A stretch of DNA of 6,449 nucleotides. It comes from an uncultured Bacilli bacterium. Lineage in GTDB: Bacteria; Bacillota_I; Bacilli_A; RF39; UBA660. This document shows, piece by piece, positions 1-5,497 of the stretch (its first letter is position 1; each line of letters starts with the position of its first letter). A program made the position numbers and the translations under genes. Location of the stretch: positions 1 through 6,449 of the forward strand of contig CALVRQ010000093.1 in NCBI GenBank assembly GCA_944358685.1, written 5' to 3'. The notes under the pieces were generated by a model. That model saw only the letters and a program-made list of their open reading frames with translations. It was not told the origin of the DNA and ran no database searches.

Positions 1-263
1 AAATGTGTAAGGGTGATGAATATATGGAACTATTTGAAAAAGAAGTTAGAAGATTAAATAAGAATCAAAAGTTTACTGAGTTTATGACGCCAGAAGAAGA
101 AAATGAAAAATTAATTAAAACACTAGCCTCTGAAGCTTATACTGAAGGTCAAAAAGAAACGAATTTAAAAGTCGCTAAAAAAATGTTAGAAAATCATATA
201 GCTTTAGATATGATTTCTAAAATAACTGGTTTATCACAAAAAGAGTTAAAAGCTTTAAAATAG
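1..263 (+). CDS. Rpn/PD-(D/E)XK nuclease-type transposase-family protein, C-terminal part (5' end outside window)
   Basis: The reading frame is open to the left edge, so this is the last ~86 residues of a longer protein. The ATG at 3 has no visible ribosome site and is probably internal. Visible features are a charged helical stretch, an E-E-N-E-K motif (about residues 31-35 of the visible part), a Y-T-E-G-Q-K segment, and a tail reading KVAKKMLENHIALDMISKIT then GLSQKEL. This tail pattern (EG..., VAK.ML..., I..IS.ITGLS..E) is typical of the C-terminus of Rpn family recombination-promoting nucleases / PDDEXK-type putative transposases, which are usually about 280-310 aa. The catalytic PD-(D/E)XK core lies outside the window, so activity cannot be judged. 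The assignment is from remembered family pattern; a different coiled-coil protein remains possible. Confidence 0.65.
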   Translation, partial: MCKGDEYMELFEKEVRRLNKNQKFTEFMTPEEENEKLIKTLASEAYTEGQKETNLKVAKKMLENHIALDMISKITGLSQKELKALK

Positions 264-272
264 AGCTTTTTT
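248..272 (+). terminator. Intrinsic terminator overlapping the stop codon of the Rpn-like gene
   Basis: A 7-bp perfect inverted repeat, AAAAGCT (248-254) and AGCTTTT (264-270), with a 9-nt loop, runs directly into a six-T tract (267-272). The TAG stop (261-263) lies in the loop, so the hairpin forms from the last codons. The stem is short and AT-rich but the layout is classic. Confidence 0.6.
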
Positions 273-330
273 ACATTAACAAAACGGGTATGTGTGTCTG
301 TTAAAAAAAATACCATTTACAATCAATATA

Positions 331-336
331 GAGGTG
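331..336 (+). promoter_or_regulatory. Shine-Dalgarno site for the XRE-like gene
   Basis: GAGGTG sits 5 nt before the ATG at 342. This decides the start: the same frame is open from a GTG at 294, but that codon has no ribosome site and would add 16 residues unlike the family. No clear sigma-70 promoter was found in the 264-341 gap. Confidence 0.75.
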
Positions 337-341
337 TAATT

Positions 342-659
342 ATGGTATTTAATCTTAAGAAGTTTCATGATATGAGAGTTGACAATGATTTATCACAAAA
401 GAAAATGAGTGATAATAAGGTTTTTAAATGTAATTATTTATATGATTCTTTAGTTACAAGTAAAAGATTAAAAAAGGTCCGTTTAAATAATAAATTATCT
501 CAAGAGCAGATTGCAAGTTTACTTAATATTCCGCAAAGGACTTATAGTAGTTATGAGAGATATGATAGAAAAATCCCACTTGAGTTTTTATTTAATTTTG
601 CTTGTAAATTTGAAGTTTCAATAGATTATTTAACAGGAAGAAAAAATACTGATGTTTAG
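342..659 (+). CDS. Small XRE-family HTH transcriptional regulator with a degenerate extra half-HTH
   Basis: The predicted protein is 105 aa. Residues 42-97 form a full XRE (HTH_3 / Cro-C1) domain: a first helix with RLKKVRLNN, helix 2 with LSQEQIASLL (52-61), a recognition segment with P-Q-R-T-Y-S-S-Y-E-R (64-73), and the closing F-EVSIDYLTGR (90-100), a very common ending for Bacillota XRE regulators. It should bind DNA as a dimer and act as a repressor; its target is not visible. Residues 5-24 (MRVDNDLSQKKMSD region) repeat helices 1-2 of the same fold, 35 residues upstream, but residues 25-41 (NKVFKC...) do not continue as a recognition helix. This suggests a tandem two-HTH ancestor with an internal deletion. 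The gene is convergent with parC, 27 bp away, and ends inside the shared terminator hairpin. It follows the Rpn-like gene but is separated from it by a terminator, so it is probably transcribed independently. Confidence 0.85.
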   Translation: MVFNLKKFHDMRVDNDLSQKKMSDNKVFKCNYLYDSLVTSKRLKKVRLNNKLSQEQIASLLNIPQRTYSSYERYDRKIPLEFLFNFACKFEVSIDYLTGRKNTDV

Positions 660-669
660 TCAGTATTTT
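643..669. terminator. Bidirectional terminator between the XRE gene and parC
   Basis: A perfect 10-bp inverted repeat, AAAATACTGA (643-652) and TCAGTATTTT (660-669), surrounds a 7-nt loop containing the XRE stop codon (657-659). On the - strand the stem is followed by a run of six T, making a strong end for the parE-parC transcript. On the + strand the tail is TTTTCTTTAATTTT, a reasonable end for the XRE gene. Confidence 0.8.
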
Positions 670-686
670 CTTTAATTTTAATATAT

Positions 687-3248
687 TTATTTATCAAAAT
701 CTTCTAAAAAGTCATCAATGGTTAATATTTGCTGATCAATTTGGTCTAGGGATATTTGTTTATCTTGTTTTGTTTTTGGAGTTGTTTTATCTTCTTTAGG
801 TTGTTCTTGAGGAACTTCTTCTGCTTTTTCAGAGGCTTGTTCTAAATCTTTTGCTGAAATTAATTCTGTTTTAATGAAAACATTTTTAATTTTATCTTTG
901 GTGATTGTAGAGCCAGTTTGATAGCGGTCACAGATTGGAAATTCTGATAATTTGTGATAAATTATTTCATTTGTTAAAATACCAATCTCTTGTTTTTGAT
1001 TTATGACAAAAGCTTTAATTAATTTATAAGGGTTAGTTTTAACATCTCTAATGGCAAGTAATCCTTTACGGGCTCTTGTCATGATGTCAAATTCTTCTAT
1101 TTTAACTCTTTTAGCTGTTCCTTTATTTGTGATGAATAAGGCATATTCAGCTTCGTTAAATGACCCACCACTAATTACATAATCATCTTTTAAGTTTATA
1201 GCTTTGACACCACTACCTCTTAGACCGGTTACTGGCACTTCATTAGTTAAATATCTTAGGGCTAGACCATTATGAGTTGACACTAAAATTTCATTTTTGG
1301 CTTTTACAACTGATATTACTTTATCTTTTGGTTTTAGTTTCATTAAATTACCTGGTTTAGTATATCTCTGAAGTTTAAGCTCTTTTATATTTGTTTGTTT
1401 GACCATACCGTTTTTAGTGAATGATAAGAAGTTTATATCTTCTTTAAAGTTTTTAGTTAAATAAGAGGCAACAATTTCTTCATCGCTACTGATTTTAATG
1501 ATGTTACTGATATGTTTACCCATGTCTTTCCATTTTAAATCCGGTAGTTCGTAAACTGGAACGTAAAGGAAATTTCCAAGTGATGTGAATAATAGTAAAG
1601 TATCCATGGTGTTTGCTTCATACATAGCTGTTTTATAGTCTTTGTCTTTTAATCCGGTTTCATCATTATTAGAGGCTGAGTAACTTCTTAGGGATACTCT
1701 TTTGACATAACCTTCACTAGTAATTACTACTATGCAATCTTCTTTTGGAATTAATGATGTAGCACTAATTTTAATTTCAGTTACTTCATCTTTAATTTCT
1801 GTTTTTCTTGGAGTTGCATATTCTTTTTTTATCATTTTAAGTTCAGTTTTCATGACGTGTTTTAAGGCTTCTTCATTTTCTAGAATTCCCGTCCATATGG
1901 CTATTTCTTTTTCTTTTTCTTCCATTTCTTTTTTAAGTTCTGTAACGTCGGTGTTGGTTAATTTATATAGTTGTAAATTGACAATAGCTTCAGCTTGAGG
2001 TTTGGTAAAGTCAAATTCTACTTGTAAGTTTTCAATGGCATTAGCTTTATTTTTAGATGCTCTAATTACTTTAATTACTTCATCTAAAATAGATAAGGCT
2101 TTGATTAAACCTTCTAAGATATGCATTCTAGCTTTAGCAACTTTTAAATCAAATTCAGTTCTTCTAGTAATAACTTCTTTTTGATGAGCAATGTAAGCAT
2201 CTAAAATATCTAGAATACCTAAAACCATTGGTCTTCTATTTACAATAGCAACCATATTATAGTTATAAGAAATCATCATGTCGGTATTTTTAAGTAAATA
2301 GTTGATTATTAAATCTTCGTTAGCGTCTTTTTTTAAGTCTATGGCTATTTGTAGACCATTTTTATCGGTTTCATCTCTGACTTCAGCAATTCCTTCAATT
2401 TTCTTTTCAATTCTAATGTCATCAATTTTTTTGACTAAAGCTGCTTTATTTACTTCATAAGGAATTTCAGATATTATAATTTGTCTTTTTGATTTTGGAC
2501 CAGTTACTTCGTATTTACACCTAACATTTATTTTACCTTTACCGGTAGTGAAGGCTTCTTTGATTCCTTTTAATCCTTCGGCAACTCCACCGGTTGGAAA
2601 ATCAGGGCCTTTAACTATTTCTAAAATTGTATCTAATCTACAGTTTGGGCTATCAATTCTTTTAATTGTAGCATCAATTATTTCACCTAGATTATGTGGT
2701 GGAATATTGGTGGCATATCCTGCAGAAATACCGGTTGCTCCATTGACTAAAAGGTTTGGAAATTTAGCGGGCAAGACGGTTGGTTCTAATAAGGTGTCAT
2801 CATAGTTTAAACTCATTAAAACAGTATCTTTATTGATGTCTTTTAAAAGTTCTCCAGCTACTTTGGTTAGTCTTGCTTCAGTGTAACGCATGGCAGCGGC
2901 ACCATCACCGTCCATAGAACCATTATTACCTTGCATTTCAACATAGCATAAATTATTTTTCCACCACTGACTCATTCTAACTAGTGCATCATAGATACTT
3001 GAATCACCGTGTGGATGATAGAATCCCATGATATTTCCAACAGCTTTGGCTGATTTTTTTGTTGGTTTATCATAAGTATTACCATCTTTATACATTCCAT
3101 ATAAAATTCTTCTTTGAACTGGCTTTAAACCATCTCTAACGTCTGGAAGGGCTCTATCTTGTATGATGGCTTTAGCATATCTACTAAAACTATCACCCAT
3201 GATGTATTCTAATGAGTAGTCGTATATTCTTTTTACTGCTTCTTCCAA
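687..3248 (-). CDS. parC: DNA topoisomerase IV subunit A
   Basis: ParC is the DNA-cleaving subunit of topoisomerase IV, which with ParE decatenates daughter chromosomes using ATP. The protein is 853 aa; ParC is usually about 800-820. It opens with the family signature EYIMGDSFSRYAKAIIQDRA then LPDVRDGLKPVQRRIL (residues 14-49). The quinolone region has HPHGDSSIYDA (78-88), with Ser83 and Asp87 at the usual resistance positions in their susceptible form. Catalytic Tyr122 is in AAAMRYTEA, and Ile174 is in GISAGYATNIPPHN (173-186). The tower and coiled coil run to about 490, then a C-terminal beta-propeller (about 495-795) contains VKRVSLRSYSASN (515-527). No GyrA box (QRRGGKG-like) is seen, favouring ParC over GyrA. 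Residues 801-853 form a charged Glu/Lys/Gln-rich tail ending in an acidic DDFLEDFDK. The start is TTG: an in-frame TGA lies three codons upstream, AGGTG is 7 nt before it, and the next Met (17) is inside the conserved domain. It is the second gene of an operon with parE. Confidence 0.96.
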   Translation of the reverse strand: MEEAVKRIYDYSLEYIMGDSFSRYAKAIIQDRALPDVRDGLKPVQRRILYGMYKDGNTYDKPTKKSAKAVGNIMGFYHPHGDSSIYDALVRMSQWWKNNLCYVEMQGNNGSMDGDGAAAMRYTEARLTKVAGELLKDINKDTVLMSLNYDDTLLEPTVLPAKFPNLLVNGATGISAGYATNIPPHNLGEIIDATIKRIDSPNCRLDTILEIVKGPDFPTGGVAEGLKGIKEAFTTGKGKINVRCKYEVTGPKSKRQIIISEIPYEVNKAALVKKIDDIRIEKKIEGIAEVRDETDKNGLQIAIDLKKDANEDLIINYLLKNTDMMISYNYNMVAIVNRRPMVLGILDILDAYIAHQKEVITRRTEFDLKVAKARMHILEGLIKALSILDEVIKVIRASKNKANAIENLQVEFDFTKPQAEAIVNLQLYKLTNTDVTELKKEMEEKEKEIAIWTGILENEEALKHVMKTELKMIKKEYATPRKTEIKDEVTEIKISATSLIPKEDCIVVITSEGYVKRVSLRSYSASNNDETGLKDKDYKTAMYEANTMDTLLLFTSLGNFLYVPVYELPDLKWKDMGKHISNIIKISSDEEIVASYLTKNFKEDINFLSFTKNGMVKQTNIKELKLQRYTKPGNLMKLKPKDKVISVVKAKNEILVSTHNGLALRYLTNEVPVTGLRGSGVKAINLKDDYVISGGSFNEAEYALFITNKGTAKRVKIEEFDIMTRARKGLLAIRDVKTNPYKLIKAFVINQKQEIGILTNEIIYHKLSEFPICDRYQTGSTITKDKIKNVFIKTELISAKDLEQASEKAEEVPQEQPKEDKTTPKTKQDKQISLDQIDQQILTIDDFLEDFDK

Positions 3249-3255
3249 TTTATTT

Positions 3256-3260
3256 CACCT
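3256..3260 (-). promoter_or_regulatory. Shine-Dalgarno of parC, overlapping the parE stop
   Basis: On the - strand AGGTG spans 3260-3256, 7 nt before the TTG at 3248-3246. Its first two bases are the last two of the parE TAG stop (3261-3259). An in-frame TGA (3257-3255) excludes any longer parC start, so this site fixes TTG as initiator and suggests coupled translation. Confidence 0.8.
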
Positions 3261-5166
3261 ACCTTGCGTAATTATCTTCGAGGGTAAATTCAACATTTTC
3301 TTCAATCCATTTTTTACGTGGTTCAACATTATCTCCCATAAGTACGCTTACTCTTCTTTCTGCTAAACTAGCGTCAGAAAGATTTACTTTAATTAAGCTA
3401 CGCTTATTTGGATCCATTGTTGTTTCCCATAGTTGTTCAGCGTTCATTTCACCTAGACCTTTATATCTTTGTTTTTCAAGTTTTACTTTGTTTTGCTTTC
3501 TAATTTCTTCGGCTTGTTCGTCGGTCCATGCATAACCATATACTTTATTACCATTTTTTAGGGCATAAAGAGGTGGCATAGCTATATATAAATGACCGTT
3601 TTCAATTAATGGTTTCATGAATCTATAGAAGAATGTTAAAAGTAATATGGCAATATGGGCACCGTCGTCATCAGCATCGGTCATGATTATTACTTTATCA
3701 TAATTACAGTCTTCGATTTTGAAATCACTACCAATTCCAGCACCTATGGTTCTAATCATGGTGTTTATTTCGTTGTTAGCTAGAACATCAGTTAATGAGG
3801 CTTTTTCAGTGTTTATTACTTTACCTCTTAAAGGTAATATAGCTTGAAATTTTCTATCTCTTCCTTGTTTAGCTGAACCACCAGCTGAATCTCCTTCGAC
3901 TAAGAATAATTCGTTTATTTTTGGATTTTTAGATTGTGCTGGGGTAAATTTATCACTGATAGATTTTTCTTTTCTATTTTTTCCTTTACCGTTTCTAGCT
4001 TCATCTCTAGCTTTTCTAGCAGCTTCTCTAACTTGTTTAGATTTAACCATTTTTTCTAAAATTTTAGTGGCTGTTTCTTTATTTTCTTCTAAGAAGAATT
4101 GAAGCTGTTCAGTGGTTATATTGTCGACAGCGGTTCTCGCAGCTGGTGATCCTAGTTTACCTTTAGTTTGTCCTTCAAATTGAAGGAGCTTTTCTGGTAT
4201 TTGTAAACTTATGATGGCGGTTAATCCTTCTCTAGTGTCAGGGCCTTCAAAATTTTTATCTTTAGCTTTTAGATAGCCATTGTTTCTGGCATAATCATTA
4301 AATACTCTTGTGATAGCTGTTTTAAAACCTACTTCATGGGTTCCACCATCTGATGTTTTGACATTGTTTACGAAAGATATAATATTTTCTGAATAACTTT
4401 CTGTATATTGGAAAGCTATTTCAACGTTAATACCATCTTTTATACCGTGAAAATCATATGGTTTGTGCAGAACTTTTTTATCAGTGTTTAAATATTCAAC
4501 GAAAGAGTTTAATCCTTTTTCATAATGATATGATTCTTTTCTATCGGTTGCTTCATCATATATATCAATAGTGATATTTTTAAGTAAAAAAGCACTTTCT
4601 TGCATTCTTTCGCAAATCGTTGAAAATGAAAATGTAGTTACACTGAAAATTTCATCATCAGGCATGAATCTAACTTTAACACCTGTTTTATTTGTTTTGC
4701 CAATTTTTTTTATTTTCTTATCTAAGTGTCCGCCATTTTTGAAACTGATGAAATATTCTCCACCGTCTCTTTTTATCGTAACTTCCATCCATTTGCTTAA
4801 AGCGTTAACTACAGATGCACCTACACCATGAAGACCACCAGATACTTTATAACCTGATGTTTCAAATTTTCCACCAGCGTGCAGAACTGTATATATAACT
4901 TCAGGTGTCGATTTACCACTTTCATGCATTCCAGTTGGTATTCCTCTACCAAAGTCTTCAACACTTACACTACCATCTTTATGAATGGTTATATTTATTT
5001 TGTCTCCATAACCATTGATTGCTTCATCAATACTATTATCAACAATTTCCCAGACTAGATGGTGCAGTCCTCTTTTGTCTGTTGATCCGATATACATGCC
5101 TGGTCTTTTTCTAACTGCTTCTAATCCTTCTAATATTTTTATTGAATGTTCATCATATTTTGCCAT
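3259..5166 (-). CDS. parE: DNA topoisomerase IV subunit B
   Basis: ParE is the ATPase subunit of topoisomerase IV, driving strand passage through the gate made by ParC. The protein is 635 aa, a normal length. The GHKL ATPase domain (about 1-220) shows RKRPGMYIGSTD (19-30), the catalytic Glu40 and Asn44 in HLVWEIVDNSIDEA, DFGRGIP (71-77) and the GGLHGVG lid (110-116). The transducer domain carries the ATP-contacting QTK loop at 333-335. The TOPRIM domain has EGDSAGG (424-430, metal Glu424), PLRGK (445-449) and TDADDDGAH (496-504, metal Asp497/499/501). RYKGLGEMNAEQLWETTM (567-584) closes the core. GKVINTEKA (448-456) and the partner parC directly downstream point to ParE rather than GyrB. The ATG at 5166 has GGTGA 4 nt upstream. 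It is the first gene of the parE-parC operon, 10 bp before parC, behind an extended -10 promoter. All key residues are present and the gene looks functional. Confidence 0.96.
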   Translation of the reverse strand: MAKYDEHSIKILEGLEAVRKRPGMYIGSTDKRGLHHLVWEIVDNSIDEAINGYGDKINITIHKDGSVSVEDFGRGIPTGMHESGKSTPEVIYTVLHAGGKFETSGYKVSGGLHGVGASVVNALSKWMEVTIKRDGGEYFISFKNGGHLDKKIKKIGKTNKTGVKVRFMPDDEIFSVTTFSFSTICERMQESAFLLKNITIDIYDEATDRKESYHYEKGLNSFVEYLNTDKKVLHKPYDFHGIKDGINVEIAFQYTESYSENIISFVNNVKTSDGGTHEVGFKTAITRVFNDYARNNGYLKAKDKNFEGPDTREGLTAIISLQIPEKLLQFEGQTKGKLGSPAARTAVDNITTEQLQFFLEENKETATKILEKMVKSKQVREAARKARDEARNGKGKNRKEKSISDKFTPAQSKNPKINELFLVEGDSAGGSAKQGRDRKFQAILPLRGKVINTEKASLTDVLANNEINTMIRTIGAGIGSDFKIEDCNYDKVIIMTDADDDGAHIAILLLTFFYRFMKPLIENGHLYIAMPPLYALKNGNKVYGYAWTDEQAEEIRKQNKVKLEKQRYKGLGEMNAEQLWETTMDPNKRSLIKVNLSDASLAERRVSVLMGDNVEPRKKWIEENVEFTLEDNYAR

Positions 5167-5170
5167 ATCA

Positions 5171-5175
5171 TCACC
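5171..5175 (-). promoter_or_regulatory. Shine-Dalgarno of parE
   Basis: GGTGA on the - strand (5175-5171) is followed by 4 nt and the ATG at 5166. If transcription starts about 7 nt after the -10 box, near 5175, this site lies at the very 5' end of the mRNA and the leader is only about 10 nt. Confidence 0.7.
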
Positions 5176-5181
5176 ATTAGA

Positions 5182-5210
5182 ATTATAACAGAAAAAACGT
5201 TAAAAAACAA
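5182..5210 (-). promoter_or_regulatory. Predicted extended -10 sigma-A promoter of parE-parC
   Basis: On the - strand a perfect TATAAT (5187-5182) is preceded by TGT (5190-5188), giving the extended TGnTATAAT form. A 17-bp spacer separates it from TTGTTT (5210-5205), a partial match to TTGACA. The orientation and position just before parE fit an operon promoter. The start point is inferred, not seen. Confidence 0.75.
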
Positions 5211-5224
5211 ATGAAAACGTTAAA
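5194..5224. promoter_or_regulatory. Paired AACGTT-centred repeats over the parE promoter (candidate LacI/CcpA-type operator)
   Basis: AAAACGTTAAA occurs twice as a direct repeat, at 5194-5204 and 5214-5224, exactly 20 bp apart (about two helix turns), and each contains the palindrome AACGTT. The first copy is in the promoter spacer, the second just upstream of the -35. Extended to 5212-5225, the second reads TGAAAACGTTAAAT and matches 8 of the 10 fixed positions of the CcpA cre consensus TGWAANCGNTNWCA; the mismatches are in the last two bases. The first copy fits cre poorly. Binding by any regulator is inferred. Confidence 0.4.
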
Positions 5225-5316
5225 TTATGTGAAGTAAATTATGATAAAACGATACTTATGTTTTGCTTTTTGTATAACTATGGAGTCTATTAATTTTTAT
5301 TAATTATTATGTTGTA

Positions 5317-5334
5317 TATGTTAATGTCAACATA
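5317..5334. promoter_or_regulatory. 18-bp dyad overlapping a TTGACA (possible operator and upstream promoter element)
   Basis: TATGTT (5317-5322) and AACATA (5329-5334) are perfect inverted repeats around a 6-nt centre. On the - strand a perfect TTGACA (5330-5325) lies within the dyad. Downstream at 16-18 bp only weak -10 candidates occur (AATAAT, TAATTA). This could be a second parE promoter with a regulator site, or chance in AT-rich DNA. Confidence 0.25.
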
Positions 5335-5390
5335 AAAGTTTATAATAATTTAGATGTCTCCTTAAATAGTTTTAGTAATTTTATCATATA

Positions 5391-5426
5391 AAAATGCATA
5401 GATTTAATCTTAAAACTATGCATTTT
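5391..5426 (-). terminator. Hairpin terminator, probably of the surface-protein gene
   Basis: AAAATGCATAG (5391-5401) and CTATGCATTTT (5416-5426) form a perfect 11-bp stem with a 14-nt loop. On the - strand the stem is followed by further T and AT-rich sequence, giving a five-T run across the stem end. It lies about 70 nt after the surface-protein stop and about 225 nt before parE, so it would insulate the topoisomerase operon. The stem has few G-C pairs, so strength is uncertain. Confidence 0.55.
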
Positions 5427-5434
5427 CTTACTAT

Positions 5435-5454
5435 TGGGTGAACATTTACACCCA
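5435..5454. repeat. Short inverted repeat (second hairpin downstream of the surface-protein gene)
   Basis: TGGGTG (5435-5440) and CACCCA (5449-5454) pair perfectly across an 8-nt loop. It is G-C rich for this DNA. No T-run follows on the - strand, so it is not a terminator by itself; it may protect the mRNA 3' end or act with the neighbouring hairpin. On the + strand a T-rich stretch follows, but no + strand gene is upstream. Confidence 0.4.
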
Positions 5455-5497
5455 CTTTTACCTTTATTTTTACTACTTTATTCAAAACTGTCCAGTA

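Larger units (their letters stand above)
5167..5497. other. 331-bp intergenic region between the surface-protein gene and parE
   Basis: This gap is very AT-rich and no convincing gene is seen in it on either strand. From right to left it holds the tail of the surface-protein transcript with two hairpins (5435-5454 and 5391-5426), then an unassigned stretch with an orphan AAGGAG on the - strand (5363-5358). Next is a dyad around a TTGACA on the - strand (5317-5334), a plain AT-rich stretch, and then the parE operator-like repeats, promoter and ribosome site. The short ORFs present (15-20 codons) lack ribosome sites. Confidence 0.7.

Noticed and set aside
276..304. TTAACA...TGTTAA pair as a promoter or operator for the XRE gene
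   Set aside because: The -10 candidate is poor and a 6-bp match over 17 bp is weak in this AT-rich DNA.
294..341. Longer XRE-gene start at the GTG at 294
   Set aside because: No ribosome site precedes it, whereas GAGGTG lies 5 nt before the ATG at 342; the extra 16 residues look unlike the family.
1732..2805. Three + strand ORFs of 60-88 codons inside parC
   Set aside because: They are antisense shadows of conserved parC coding sequence, without ribosome sites or recognisable domains.
4571..4831. 86-codon + strand ORF inside parE
   Set aside because: It is an antisense shadow of the conserved ATPase domain; its hydrophobic look comes from reading Lys/Glu-rich codons backwards.
3259..5166. 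Possibility that the pair is gyrB-gyrA instead of parE-parC
   Set aside because: VINTEKA in the B subunit, VKRVSLRSYSASN in the A subunit and lack of a GyrA box all favour topoisomerase IV.
5241..5303. 20-codon + strand ORF (starts MIKRYLCF) in the intergenic gap
   Set aside because: Only a poor GTGAAG-like ribosome site and no clear promoter; this length is expected by chance.
5358..5363. Perfect AAGGAG on the - strand
   Set aside because: No ATG, GTG or TTG follows at a usable distance, so it is not a working ribosome site as the sequence stands.
5340..5387. 15-codon - strand ORF (MIKLLKLFKETSKLL), an amphipathic-looking peptide
   Set aside because: It begins in the tail of the terminator hairpin with no ribosome site; chance is the simplest explanation.
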